Source of the DNA: Pseudomonas kielensis
GTDB taxonomy: Bacteria; Pseudomonadota; Gammaproteobacteria; Pseudomonadales; Pseudomonadaceae
DNA: 64,000 bases
Direction of reading: 5' to 3'
Assembly: GCF_014236655.1 (NCBI RefSeq)
Contig: NZ_JACMYG010000001.1
Location: 310,001-374,000, forward strand
Part shown: positions 26,572 through 36,190 of the stretch, piece by piece
Numbering within the stretch: position 1 is the first letter of the stretch
Layout: each line of letters starts with the position of its first letter
Notes under the pieces: generated by a model
The model's database searches: none
Told to the model about the DNA's origin: nothing
The model's input: the letters and a program-made list of their open reading frames with translations, nothing else
Made by a program: the position numbers and the translations under genes

Positions 26572-27980
26572 TTCGTCGACTCGTAAATCGCTTCGCCTAT
26601 GAACTCGCCGCTCATTTCTCCCAACGTACCCCCCGCATACGAGCCAGCGCCCACAGCAACGATACTGCAAGCAAGCGTTAAAAAGCCGCCTGTTGGAACT
26701 CCCAGAGCAACGCACAGGCCTCCGACTACCGGCGCGGTTAATATCCTGCCTGTGGCCATGCCAGCAGCCACTCCTACCGTGAAACTCCCTGACTCAGTAA
26801 GCCGGATTCGTCTACACGCTTCGCTATTTCCTGCAGCACACACATCCTGAACCTTCGCAGCAGAAGCTCCTCCGCCGACGGCAGTCCCTAACCAACCGCC
26901 GTACTGGACGTATTTTGAAGCCCTCGCTACTCCTTCAAGATGTGTGGCATGCCCCGGTATTTGCCCCGCTGGGCTGGCATTAGTCCAATGGTGGACCAGG
27001 CTTTGACTGGAGATACCCAGCATTTTTTTCAAATTGATGTGCTGGGGAAATCCAATGCCCTTGCGGGTCAGTGCCGTCATATGGCTGTTCAGTTGAGCGA
27101 GCAACCGCTGGCGTTCTGCAAAAAAAGCCGGCGAGCGCAGGTGCCCATCTCTTTGGAGCGTCGCCTGTTGCAACACTTCAATATCCCTCAAAGCACTGCC
27201 TACGTTATCCAGATTGCTCTTGAAAATGCTCGCGCCGACACCGATAGCGCCAGAGCCATAGCTCAGGAAGGTCTGGATTACATCCCGGTGTTGCATCATG
27301 AAATCCGCTTCTTGCGGGCTAAGCGTTTCAAGCACCTGGTTGGTCCTGGCTGCCACATCCATGAGCAGCGCTTCTTCACGGCTGCACTGGAAGTTATTGG
27401 GATCGCTCAGTACGATCATCGAGCCGGCCTTGACGTCCCGCAGATTGGGATTGAGCAGTTTGAATTTGCCCATTACCGCCGGGTCGCGCAGGGTGAACAA
27501 CGAAGCCTCGAGTTGTTCGCCGGTGGTGCTCCTGGGCACGATGTAGAACCCAGGGTCTGCTGGTTGTGCGTTGTTGCCATGCATTGGCACCTGAGGATTC
27601 GGCGCAGGCATGAAGCCGGATGAATGTGGCGTTGTAGGGTGGCTGGTGGCGGATGCGACCGGCTGGACAGGGGCCATGGCGGCACGCTGTGCCGCACCTC
27701 GCGCGGGCTCGTAAGAGACGCTGGTCAATGAGGGAATCAACTCTGCTTTACAGGGGCAGCTACTGAGGCTATCCAGCGACCCCGCGACAATCCTGCCGTG
27801 GCTGGTGATGTGTGAGACGCCACCTGCAATCACGTAGGTTTCATTGTCCTTTCCGCAAGAAACCCGGTCGCCATCCCGCGCATGGGCGAAGCCAAACAGC
27901 GTGACGCGAGTATCTGCCTCCAGAACCTCGCCACCACAACTGGTCTTGTCACCTTTACGAATGAAATATCCCTTCGTCAT
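26568..27980 (-). CDS. PAAR-domain protein with LysM-like module and glycine-zipper C-terminus, putative T6SS membrane-acting effector
   Basis: The 470-residue protein starts after an AAGGAG ribosome site. Residues 1-90 form a PAAR domain (GYFIRKGDKTSCGGEVLEAD, GDRVSCGKDNETYVIAGG, then SSCPCKAELIP). A Pro-rich linker follows (about 95-135), then a LysM-like stretch (FYIVPRSTTGEQLEASLFTL ... LNPNLRDVKAGSMIVLSDP, about 145-200) and a helical region. The last 110 residues are hydrophobic with repeated small residues (GTAVGGGASAAK, GVAAGMATGR, GAGSYAGGTLGE). PAAR proteins cap the VgrG spike of type VI secretion. The C-terminus suggests membrane insertion or pore formation. No other T6SS gene is in the window, so it would be an orphan effector unit. 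Confidence 0.75.
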   Translation of the reverse strand: MTKGYFIRKGDKTSCGGEVLEADTRVTLFGFAHARDGDRVSCGKDNETYVIAGGVSHITSHGRIVAGSLDSLSSCPCKAELIPSLTSVSYEPARGAAQRAAMAPVQPVASATSHPTTPHSSGFMPAPNPQVPMHGNNAQPADPGFYIVPRSTTGEQLEASLFTLRDPAVMGKFKLLNPNLRDVKAGSMIVLSDPNNFQCSREEALLMDVAARTNQVLETLSPQEADFMMQHRDVIQTFLSYGSGAIGVGASIFKSNLDNVGSALRDIEVLQQATLQRDGHLRSPAFFAERQRLLAQLNSHMTALTRKGIGFPQHINLKKMLGISSQSLVHHWTNASPAGQIPGHATHLEGVARASKYVQYGGWLGTAVGGGASAAKVQDVCAAGNSEACRRIRLTESGSFTVGVAAGMATGRILTAPVVGGLCVALGVPTGGFLTLACSIVAVGAGSYAGGTLGEMSGEFIGEAIYESTK

Positions 27981-28152
27981 TGCTTGAACTCCTTGTCTGC
28001 TGGCTGCGCACTTGCACGGGGCTAGCGCAAAGTACGTGGCCGCAGAGGAAACTCAAGACAGGGCATCGCGAATGGGAAATCTCCCACGAACAACCCAGAA
28101 ACAGGAGACAAAAACCACCGTTGAGCCCATGACCGACTCAAACAGGGCCCAC

Positions 28153-28188
28153 AAAAAAACGGCCCGCATCCATCAGGCTGCGGGCCGT
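28153..28188 (-). terminator. Rho-independent terminator of putP
   Basis: Read on the minus strand, ACGGCCCGCA pairs with TGCGGGCCGT across a ten-base loop and is followed by seven T residues. It lies 40 bases after the putP stop. The rest of the 247-base gap toward the effector start (27981-28152) holds only the effector ribosome site and no other recognisable feature. Confidence 0.9.
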
Positions 28189-28227
28189 TCTTTGATCAGC
28201 GATTGATCAGGGCATTGGCCCTGGCAA

Positions 28228-29712
28228 TTACTTGTTCAGGTGGAAATCTTTCTCTGCTGCGGCAAAGCGCTGCAGCATGCCAGCCGTTGGTTCGCCCATC
28301 TTGCTGACCAGGAAGATCGCCAGGCTGGCGAAGATGAAGCCTGGGATGATTTCGTACAGACCCAGCAGTTCGAAATGCTTCCAGACGATCACGGTAACCG
28401 CACCCACCACGATACCGGCCAGTGCGCCGTTACGGGTCATGCCTTTCCACAGTACCGAGATCAGCACCACCGGACCGAAGGCGGCACCGAAGCCGGCCCA
28501 GGCGTAGCTCACCAGGCCCAGTACGCGGTTTTCCGGGTTGGCTGCCATCGCGATGGCCACCAGCGCAACCGCCAGAACCATGGCGCGGCCGACCCAGACC
28601 AGCTCGACCTGGGAAGCATTCTTACGCAGGAAAGCCTTGTAGAAGTCTTCGGTCAGGGCACTGGAGCACACCAGCAGTTGGCAGCTCAGGGTGCTCATGA
28701 CCGCCGCCAGGATGGCCGACAGCAGCACGCCAGCGATCCATGGGTTGAACAGCAGCTTGGCCAGTTCGATGAACACACGCTCAGGGTTCTCAGTCACGGG
28801 ACCGGCTACTTCCGGGTGCGCCGAGAAGTAGGCGATGCCGAAGAAGCCCACGGCCACGGTGCCGCCCAGGCACAGGATCATCCAGGTCATGGAGATGCGA
28901 CGCGCCTTGGCGATCGACTTCACCGAATCCGCCGCCATGAAACGCGCCAGGATGTGCGGCTGGCCGAAGTAGCCCAGGCCCCAGCCCATCAGCGAGATGA
29001 TGCCGATGAAGGTGGTGTTCTTCAGCATGTCGAAGTTGCTTGGATCTTGCGCTTCGATGGCCAGGAAGGTGGTGTCGACGCCGCCAGTGGCCAGCAGCAC
29101 GATGATCGGCGTCAGCAACAGGGCGAAGATCATCAGTGTGGCTTGTACGGTGTCAGTCCAGCTCACTGCCAGGAAACCACCAACGAAGGTGTAGGCAATG
29201 GTCGCCGCAGCACCGGCCCACAGCGCGGTCTCGTAGGACATGCCGAAGGTGCTTTCGAACAGACGGGCACCGGCCACGATGCCGGAGGCGCAATAGATGG
29301 TGAAGAACACCAGGATCACCACGGCAGAAATGATCCGCAGCAGACCGCTCTTGTCTTCGAAACGGCTGGAGAAGTAGTCCGGCAGCGTCAGTGCATCACC
29401 GTTGTGCTCGGTCTGTACCCGCAGGCGACCGGCCACGAACAGCCAGTTCAGGTAGGCACCGATGATCAGGCCGATGGCGATCCAGCTTTCCGACAGGCCC
29501 GACATATAGATGGCGCCTGGCAGGCCCATCAACAACCAGCCACTCATGTCCGAGGCGCCAGCGGAAAGCGCGGTCACGACGCTGCCCAGGCTACGGCCAC
29601 CGAGAATGTAGTCAGACAGGTTATTGGTGGAGCGATAGGCCATGAAGCCGATCAGCACCATTGCTGCGATGTAGATCACGAACGTGATCAGGGTTGGATT
29701 GCTTGCACTCAT
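28228..29712 (-). CDS. putP: Sodium/proline symporter PutP
   Basis: The 494-residue protein is a sodium:solute symporter with about 13 membrane segments. PutP motifs are visible: NLSDYILGGRSLGSVVTALS, AGASDMSGWLLMGLPGAIYM, and the late YAWAGFGAAFGPVVLISVLW. It imports proline with Na+ across the inner membrane. It is divergent from putA over a 460-base region with several PutA-type sites, the classical arrangement for proline-induced uptake and catabolism. Confidence 0.96.
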   Translation of the reverse strand: MSASNPTLITFVIYIAAMVLIGFMAYRSTNNLSDYILGGRSLGSVVTALSAGASDMSGWLLMGLPGAIYMSGLSESWIAIGLIIGAYLNWLFVAGRLRVQTEHNGDALTLPDYFSSRFEDKSGLLRIISAVVILVFFTIYCASGIVAGARLFESTFGMSYETALWAGAAATIAYTFVGGFLAVSWTDTVQATLMIFALLLTPIIVLLATGGVDTTFLAIEAQDPSNFDMLKNTTFIGIISLMGWGLGYFGQPHILARFMAADSVKSIAKARRISMTWMILCLGGTVAVGFFGIAYFSAHPEVAGPVTENPERVFIELAKLLFNPWIAGVLLSAILAAVMSTLSCQLLVCSSALTEDFYKAFLRKNASQVELVWVGRAMVLAVALVAIAMAANPENRVLGLVSYAWAGFGAAFGPVVLISVLWKGMTRNGALAGIVVGAVTVIVWKHFELLGLYEIIPGFIFASLAIFLVSKMGEPTAGMLQRFAAAEKDFHLNK

Positions 29713-29860
29713 TGAGTTACGCCCTGGCTTTGTTTTTATGTAGCGGCGGTCTGTTGAACCGCCACCAAACGATTACGTTTGAAAGACGATTGGAGAATCC
29801 GCGCATTTATGACTGATGTTTCCCCAGGAAAGCCATCAGCCGATGAACCGTCTCGTGGAT

Positions 29861-29935
29861 GGTTGCACCTTGGGCGCGAATGCTATTCAACAAAGCAAAT
29901 GAGGTGCAACCTGTTTCGTCCGAATAAGTTGCACC
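29861..29935. promoter_or_regulatory. Cluster of three PutA operator half-sites near putP
   Basis: Three copies of the PutA ribbon-helix-helix target GTTGCA in the extended form GGTTGCACC or its complement lie here: 29861-29869 (forward), 29903-29911 (GGTGCAACC, reverse) and 29928-29935 (GTTGCACC, forward). In E. coli the PutA N-terminal domain binds GTTGCA sites in the put intergenic region and represses both genes when proline is absent. Confidence 0.8.
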
Positions 29936-30083
29936 CAGTCGGAAATTTATTTTAGAGGACAGTTTTTGCTCCTTTTCGGAGCAAGAAACTCAATGGACTG
30001 GGACAAAAAGCACCAAGCAGGAGCGACCGGCACTTGCTTGAATTTATTTCCTGACGAACTGCCGTTAATTCCGGCAAAAAAAG

Positions 30084-30102
30084 GGTTGCACCCGGTTGCA
30101 CC
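30084..30102. promoter_or_regulatory. Tandem PutA operators upstream of putA
   Basis: Two GGTTGCACC copies at 30084-30092 and 30094-30102 are spaced exactly ten bases start to start, one helical turn, so two PutA dimers could sit side by side. They lie 70-90 bases before the putA start and are well placed to cover its promoter. Confidence 0.82.
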
Positions 30103-30172
30103 TCATTCGGCGCGCGGCTAATCTTGCCGCCAGCTGATGCCACGCGGTCGTGGCAAACATGAGGATAAAAAT

Positions 30173-33100
30173 ATGGCTACCACCACCCTTGGGGTCAAAC
30201 TCGACGACCCGACCCGCGAGCGCCTCAAAGCCGCCGCGACCTCGATTGATCGCACGCCGCACTGGCTGATCAAGCAGGCGATTTTCAATTACCTGGAAAA
30301 ACTCGAGGGTGGTGCAACCCTGACCGAGCTCAACGGTTTGACCCGTGCCGAGGCCGACGACAGCGCTGACGTACACGTCGACCACGCGCACCAGTGCTTC
30401 CTTGAGTTCGCTGAAAGCATCCTGCCGCAATCGGTCCTGCGCGCCTCGATCACTGCCGCCTACCGTCGCCCGGAGCCGGAAGTGGTGCCGATGCTGCTGG
30501 AGCAGGCGCGCCTGCCAGCACCGATGTGCGAGGCCACCAACAAGCTGGCCGCCTCGATTGCGGAAAAACTGCGTAACCAGAAGAGCGCCGGCGGCCGTGC
30601 AGGCATCGTCCAGGGCCTGCTGCAGGAATTCTCCCTGTCGTCCCAGGAAGGCGTGGCCCTGATGTGCCTGGCCGAAGCGCTGCTGCGGATTCCCGACAAA
30701 GGTACCCGCGATGCCCTGATCCGCGACAAGATCAGCACCGGCAACTGGCAGCCGCACCTGGGCAACAGCCCGTCGTTGTTCGTGAACGCCGCGACCTGGG
30801 GCCTGCTGCTGACTGGCAAACTGGTCTCCACCCATAACGAAGCCGGCCTGACTTCGTCCCTGAGCCGCATCATCGGCAAAAGCGGCGAACCGATGATCCG
30901 CAAGGGCGTCGACATGGCCATGCGCCTGATGGGCGAGCAGTTCGTGACCGGTGAAACCATCGCCGAAGCCCTGGCCAACGCCAGCAAGTTCGAAGCCAAG
31001 GGCTTCCGCTACTCCTACGACATGCTCGGCGAAGCAGCACTGACCGAACATGACGCTCAGAAATACCTGGCGTCCTACGAGCAAGCCATCCACTCGATTG
31101 GCAAGGCTTCCCACGGCCGCGGCATTTACGAAGGCCCGGGCATCTCCATCAAGCTGTCGGCCCTGCACCCACGCTACAGCCGCGCCCAGTACGAGCGCGT
31201 GATGGACGAGCTGTACCCGCGCCTGCTGTCGCTGACCCTGCTGGCCAAGCAATACGACATCGGCCTGAACATCGACGCCGAAGAAGCCGACCGCCTGGAA
31301 CTGTCGCTGGATCTGCTCGAGCGCCTGTGCTTCGAACCACAACTGACGGGCTGGAACGGCATCGGTTTTGTGATCCAGGCCTACCAGAAGCGTTGCCCGT
31401 ACGTGATCGACTACGTGATCGACCTGGCTCGCCGCAGCCGTCATCGCCTGATGATCCGCCTGGTAAAAGGCGCGTACTGGGACAGCGAAATCAAGCGTGC
31501 CCAGGTCGAAGGCCTGGAAGGCTATCCGGTCTACACCCGCAAGGTGTACACCGACGTTTCCTACATCGCTTGCGCACGAAAACTGCTGTCGGTACCGGAA
31601 GTCATCTACCCGCAGTTCGCGACCCACAACGCCCACACGCTGTCGGCCATCTACCATATTGCCGGTCAGAACTACTACCCGGGCCAGTACGAGTTCCAGT
31701 GCCTGCACGGCATGGGTGAACCCCTGTACGAACAAGTCGTGGGCAAGGTTTCCGAAGGCAAGCTGAACCGTCCGTGCCGCGTGTACGCACCGGTCGGCAC
31801 CCACGAAACCCTGCTGGCGTACCTGGTACGTCGCCTGCTGGAAAACGGCGCCAACACTTCGTTCGTCAACCGTATCGCCGACCAGTCGATCTCCATCCAG
31901 GAGCTGGTAGCCGATCCAGTGAACCAGATCGAGCAGATGGCGACGCTGGAAGGCGGCTTCGGCCTGCCGCACCCGCGTATCCCACTGCCGCGTGACCTGT
32001 ATGGCAGCGAACGCGCCAACTCCAGCGGCATCGACATGGCCAACGAACATCGCCTGGCTTCGCTGTCCTGCGCCCTGCTGGCGAGCGCCCATAACAACTG
32101 GAAAGCCGCGCCGATGCTCGGCTGCGCCTCCAGCAGCGAAACCCCGGCCCCGGTCCTCAACCCGTCGGATCATCGCGACGTGGTCGGTCATGTCCAGGAA
32201 GCCACCGTCGAAGACGTCGACAACGCCATCCAGTGCGCCCTCAACGCCGCACCGATCTGGCAGGCCACCCCGCCCGCCGAGCGCGCGGCGATCCTGGAGC
32301 GTGCCGCCGACCTGATGGAAGGCGAGATCCAGCCGCTGATGGGCCTGCTGGCCCGCGAAGCCGGCAAGACCTTCGCCAACGCCATCGCCGAAGTGCGCGA
32401 AGCCGTGGATTTCCTGCGTTACTACGCGGTGCAGGCACGCAACGATTTCAGCAACGACGCCCACCGCCCACTGGGTCCGGTGGTGTGCATCAGCCCGTGG
32501 AACTTCCCGCTGGCAATCTTCAGTGGCCAGGTTGCCGCTGCGCTGGCCGCCGGTAACCCGGTACTGGCCAAGCCGGCCGAACAAACCCCGCTGGTCGCGG
32601 CCCAAGCCGTACGCTTGCTGCTCGAAGCCGGGATTCCGGAAGGCGTCCTGCAACTGCTGCCGGGCCGTGGTGAAACCGTGGGTGCTGGCCTGGTCGGCGA
32701 CGATCGCGTCAAAGGCGTGATGTTCACCGGTTCCACCGAAGTGGCGCGCCTGCTGCAACGCAACATCGCCGGGCGCCTGGACTCCCAGGGCCGTCCGATC
32801 CCACTGATCGCCGAAACCGGTGGCCAGAACGCCATGATCGTCGACTCCTCGGCCCTCACCGAACAGGTGGTAATCGATGTGGTGTCCTCGGCCTTCGACA
32901 GCGCCGGCCAGCGTTGCTCGGCACTGCGGGTACTGTGCCTGCAGGAAGATTCGGCAGACCGCGTGATCGAAATGCTCAAGGGCGCCATGGCTGAATGCCG
33001 CCTGGGCAACCCGGAGCGCCTGTCCGTGGACATCGGCCCGGTGATCGACGCCGAAGCCAAGGCGGGCATCGAGAAGCACATCCAGGGCATGCGCGACAAA

Positions 33101-34126
33101 GGTCGCAACGTGTACCAGGTGGCAATCGCCGATGGCGAGGAAGTCAAACGCGGCACCTTCGTCATGCCGACCCTGATCGAGCTGGAAAGCTTCGACGAGC
33201 TGCAACGGGAGATCTTCGGCCCGGTACTGCACGTGGTGCGCTACAAGCGTAAAGACATCGACCTGCTGATCGAGCAGATCAACGCTTCCGGCTACGGCCT
33301 GACGCTGGGCGTGCACACACGCATCGACGAGACCATCGCCAAGGTGATCGACAACGTCAATGCCGGTAACGTCTACGTCAACCGCAACATCGTGGGTGCC
33401 GTGGTCGGCGTGCAACCGTTCGGCGGCGAAGGCCTGTCGGGTACTGGCCCGAAAGCCGGTGGCCCGCTGTACCTGTACCGCCTGCTGTCGACTCGCCCAA
33501 GCGACGCGATCGAGCAATCCTTCGCCCGCGCCGATGCCGAGACAGCGCCGGACGTGCGCCTGCGTGATGCCATGCGCAAACCGCTGACCGCCCTGCAAAC
33601 CTGGGCCGCCAGCCAAAAGCTCAACGACCTCAGCGCCCTGTGCGTGAAGTTCGCCGAGCAATCGCAAAGCGGTATCACCCGCGTCCTGGCCGGCCCGACC
33701 GGCGAGCGCAACAGCTATGCGATCCTGCCGCGTGAACACGTGCTGTGCCTGGCAGACAGCGAAAGCGACCTGCTGACACAACTGGCTGCGGTCTTGGCCG
33801 TGGGCGGCTCGGCAGTGATGCCGGAGAACGAGCTGAGCAAGGCACTGCTGGCACGCCTGCCAAAAGAAGTGCAGGCGCGTATCCAGCGGGTTGCAGACTG
33901 GACCAAGGATGAAGTGGTGATTGATGCCGTGCTGCATCACGGTCACTCCGACCAGTTGCGTGCGGTCTGCCAGCAAGTGGCAACCCGTGCCGGCGCCATC
34001 GTCGGGGTCCACGGCCAGGCACCGGGTGAAACCGGGATTGCGCTGGAGCGCCTGGTGATCGAGCGCGCACTGAGCGTCAACACCGCCGCGGCGGGTGGCA
34101 ATGCAAGCTTGATGACTATTGGCTAA
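30173..34126 (+). CDS. putA: Trifunctional proline utilization protein PutA
   Basis: The 1317-residue protein begins MATTTLGVKLDDPTRERLKA after GAGG at 30161, an N-terminal ribbon-helix-helix DNA-binding domain. A start at 30137 is rejected. Next is the FAD proline dehydrogenase barrel (GISIKLSALHPRYSRAQYE, LMIRLVKGAYWDSEIKRAQV, QFATHNAHT), then the P5C dehydrogenase domain with VCISPWNFPLAIF, AETGGQNAMIV and catalytic Cys915 in GQRCSALR. A C-terminal substrate-channel cap completes it. It oxidises proline to glutamate at the membrane and represses the put genes as a cytoplasmic DNA-binding protein. Confidence 0.98.
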   Translation: MATTTLGVKLDDPTRERLKAAATSIDRTPHWLIKQAIFNYLEKLEGGATLTELNGLTRAEADDSADVHVDHAHQCFLEFAESILPQSVLRASITAAYRRPEPEVVPMLLEQARLPAPMCEATNKLAASIAEKLRNQKSAGGRAGIVQGLLQEFSLSSQEGVALMCLAEALLRIPDKGTRDALIRDKISTGNWQPHLGNSPSLFVNAATWGLLLTGKLVSTHNEAGLTSSLSRIIGKSGEPMIRKGVDMAMRLMGEQFVTGETIAEALANASKFEAKGFRYSYDMLGEAALTEHDAQKYLASYEQAIHSIGKASHGRGIYEGPGISIKLSALHPRYSRAQYERVMDELYPRLLSLTLLAKQYDIGLNIDAEEADRLELSLDLLERLCFEPQLTGWNGIGFVIQAYQKRCPYVIDYVIDLARRSRHRLMIRLVKGAYWDSEIKRAQVEGLEGYPVYTRKVYTDVSYIACARKLLSVPEVIYPQFATHNAHTLSAIYHIAGQNYYPGQYEFQCLHGMGEPLYEQVVGKVSEGKLNRPCRVYAPVGTHETLLAYLVRRLLENGANTSFVNRIADQSISIQELVADPVNQIEQMATLEGGFGLPHPRIPLPRDLYGSERANSSGIDMANEHRLASLSCALLASAHNNWKAAPMLGCASSSETPAPVLNPSDHRDVVGHVQEATVEDVDNAIQCALNAAPIWQATPPAERAAILERAADLMEGEIQPLMGLLAREAGKTFANAIAEVREAVDFLRYYAVQARNDFSNDAHRPLGPVVCISPWNFPLAIFSGQVAAALAAGNPVLAKPAEQTPLVAAQAVRLLLEAGIPEGVLQLLPGRGETVGAGLVGDDRVKGVMFTGSTEVARLLQRNIAGRLDSQGRPIPLIAETGGQNAMIVDSSALTEQVVIDVVSSAFDSAGQRCSALRVLCLQEDSADRVIEMLKGAMAECRLGNPERLSVDIGPVIDAEAKAGIEKHIQGMRDKGRNVYQVAIADGEEVKRGTFVMPTLIELESFDELQREIFGPVLHVVRYKRKDIDLLIEQINASGYGLTLGVHTRIDETIAKVIDNVNAGNVYVNRNIVGAVVGVQPFGGEGLSGTGPKAGGPLYLYRLLSTRPSDAIEQSFARADAETAPDVRLRDAMRKPLTALQTWAASQKLNDLSALCVKFAEQSQSGITRVLAGPTGERNSYAILPREHVLCLADSESDLLTQLAAVLAVGGSAVMPENELSKALLARLPKEVQARIQRVADWTKDEVVIDAVLHHGHSDQLRAVCQQVATRAGAIVGVHGQAPGETGIALERLVIERALSVNTAAAGGNASLMTIG
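30311..30319. promoter_or_regulatory. Possible PutA operator inside the putA coding region
   Basis: GGTGCAACC, the reverse of the upstream operators, lies about 140 bases inside putA, where it encodes Gly-Ala-Thr in the 5' region. It could extend repression by looping or roadblock, or be a chance match. Confidence 0.4.
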
Positions 34127-34136
34127 AACCGATAAG

Positions 34137-34161
34137 CCGGGCATCTGCAACAGATGCCCGG
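34137..34161 (+). terminator. Hairpin downstream of putA
   Basis: CCGGGCATCTG, loop CAA, CAGATGCCCGG: an 11-base perfect stem with a tight loop ten bases after the putA stop. It has no U-run (GTCAAGC follows), so termination strength is uncertain. Confidence 0.65.
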
Positions 34162-34175
34162 TCAAGCAACAATCC

Positions 34176-34267
34176 CTGTGGGAGCTGGCTTGCCAGCGAT
34201 AGCGATGTGTCAGTCACCATTAATGTTGACTGATCTGCCGCCATCGCTGGCAAGCCAGCTCCCACAG
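34176..34267. repeat. REPIN: inverted pair of REP sequences
   Basis: A 25-base arm beginning CTGTGGGAGCTGGCTTGCCA is repeated in perfect inverse orientation at 34243-34267, with a 42-base loop between. This is the standard two-REP (REPIN) unit mobilised in trans by RAYT transposases in pseudomonads. No RAYT gene is in the window. Between it and 34388 no other feature was seen. Confidence 0.9.
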
Positions 34268-34387
34268 TGGTTTGTGGTACGTGTGTTAAGTCACCGCTCT
34301 TCCCCACCATCACGCTCATCAATCATCCTGTTCAGCCTCCTATTCCCACGCCTAGACTCGGTCCACTCCAATCAAAGGTAGGCCGCC

Positions 34388-36190
34388 ATGTCCGAGACGC
34401 TGCTCAGTTCCCGCAATCTGGCTTTCGAGCTGTACGAAGTCCTCGATGCCGAGGGTTTGACCCAGCGCGAGCGTTTCGCCGAGCACAACCGCGAGACCTT
34501 TGACGCGGCCATAGGCACCGCCCGCAGCATTGCCGAGAAGTACTTTGCGCCCCATAACCGCAAGGGCGACGAGAACGAGCCGCGCTATGAAGACGGCAAG
34601 GCGATCCTGATCCCGGAAGTCAAACCCGCCGTGGACGCCTTCCTCGAGGCCGGTTTTCTCAATGCCGCCCGTCGTTTCGAGGCCGGTGGCATGCAGTTGC
34701 CGACCCTGCTGTCGCAAGCCTGCTTCGCCCACTTTCAAGCCGCCAACGCAGCCACCACCTCCTACCCGTTCCTGACCATGGGCGCGGCCAACCTGATCGA
34801 GAGCTTTGGCACCGACGAACAGAAACGACGCTTCCTGCAGCCCATGATCGACGGTCGGTTTTTCGGCACCATGGCCCTCACCGAGCCCCACGCTGGCTCG
34901 TCGCTGTCGGACATCCGCACCCGCGCCGAACCGGCGCCTGACGGTACTTATCGTCTCAAGGGCAACAAGATCTTTATTTCCGGCGGCGACCACCCGCTCT
35001 CGGAAAACATCGTGCATATGGTGCTGGCCAAGCTGCCGGGCGCACCCGCCGGGGTAAAGGGCATCTCGCTGTTTATCGTGCCCAAGTTCCTGGTCAACGA
35101 CGATGGCAGCCTGGGTCCGCGCAACGACGTAGTGCTGGCAGGCCTGTTCCACAAGATGGGCTGGCGCGGCACCACTTCGACTGCGTTGAACTTCGGCGAT
35201 AACGGGGAGTGTGTCGGCTATCTGGTAGGCAAGCCGCACCAAGGCCTGGGCTGCATGTTCCAAATGATGAACGAGGCGCGGATCGGCGTCGGTATGGGCG
35301 CGGTGATGCTGGGGTATGCCGGCTACCTGTACTCCCTGGAATATGCCCGCGAGCGCCCGCAAGGTCGTCTGCCGGACAGCAAGGACCCGAACACCGCCCC
35401 GGTCTCGATCGTCCAGCACGCCGACGTCAAGCGCATGCTGCTGACCCAGAAAGCCTATGTGGAAGGCGCATTTGATCTGGGCCTGTATGCCGCGCGATTG
35501 TTCGATGACACCACGACGCTTGAGACCGAAGCCGAGCGCAAAAAGGCGCACGAACTGCTGGACCTGCTGACCCCCATCGTCAAATCCTGGCCGTCGGAGT
35601 TCTGCCTCAAGGCCAACGAACTGGCGATCCAGATTCTCGGCGGCCACGGCTACACCCGCGAGTACCCGGTGGAGCAGTATTACCGCGACAACCGCCTGAA
35701 CCCGATCCACGAGGGCACCCACGGCATTCAGTCGCTGGACCTGTTGGGGCGAAAATTGGCGCAAAACGGCGGCGCGGGCCTGAAACAGTTGATCCGCCTG
35801 GTCGCCGACACCGCCGAACGTGCCCAGGCATATGAATCGCTGACGCCGTTACGTGAACCGCTAGAAAAACTGGTGGCGCGCCTGCAAACCGTGACCATCG
35901 GCCTGCTCACCGACCTGGGCCAAGGCAAGGTCAACAGCAGCCTGGCCAACTCGGCGCTGTACCTCAAGGCATTCGGTCACACGGTGATTGGCTGGCGCTG
36001 GCTGGAACAGGCGATCCGCGCCGAAGAAGGGTTGGCCAAGGGCAATGCCGCCGATGTCGGCTTCTACAAAGGCAAGCTGCAAGCGGCACGCTACTTCCTG
36101 ACGTGGGAGGTGCCGGGTTGCCACCATGAACTGGCGATTCTTGAAGCGCGGGATGACGTGTGCCTGGGCATGCAGGATGAGTGGTTCTAA
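34388..36190 (+). CDS. Acyl-CoA dehydrogenase (600-residue class with C-terminal extension)
   Basis: The 600-residue flavoprotein has the acyl-CoA dehydrogenase motifs GTMALTEPHAGSSLSDIRT, ISGGDHPL and the catalytic-base region NPIHEGTHGIQSLDLLGRK with the expected glutamate, plus the C-terminal extension typical of the long class (FYKGKLQAARYFLTWEVP). It catalyses alpha,beta-dehydrogenation of an acyl-CoA with transfer to ETF. The chain length preference cannot be read from sequence. It corresponds to PA5020 in P. aeruginosa. Its last 145 bases recur at 37502-37646 in a broken second copy. Confidence 0.92.
   Translation: MSETLLSSRNLAFELYEVLDAEGLTQRERFAEHNRETFDAAIGTARSIAEKYFAPHNRKGDENEPRYEDGKAILIPEVKPAVDAFLEAGFLNAARRFEAGGMQLPTLLSQACFAHFQAANAATTSYPFLTMGAANLIESFGTDEQKRRFLQPMIDGRFFGTMALTEPHAGSSLSDIRTRAEPAPDGTYRLKGNKIFISGGDHPLSENIVHMVLAKLPGAPAGVKGISLFIVPKFLVNDDGSLGPRNDVVLAGLFHKMGWRGTTSTALNFGDNGECVGYLVGKPHQGLGCMFQMMNEARIGVGMGAVMLGYAGYLYSLEYARERPQGRLPDSKDPNTAPVSIVQHADVKRMLLTQKAYVEGAFDLGLYAARLFDDTTTLETEAERKKAHELLDLLTPIVKSWPSEFCLKANELAIQILGGHGYTREYPVEQYYRDNRLNPIHEGTHGIQSLDLLGRKLAQNGGAGLKQLIRLVADTAERAQAYESLTPLREPLEKLVARLQTVTIGLLTDLGQGKVNSSLANSALYLKAFGHTVIGWRWLEQAIRAEEGLAKGNAADVGFYKGKLQAARYFLTWEVPGCHHELAILEARDDVCLGMQDEWF

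Noticed and set aside
30065..34165. 1366-residue open frame antisense to putA
   Set aside because: It mirrors putA codons (GC-rich third positions create stop-free antisense frames), has no ribosome site or family match, and putA is certain.
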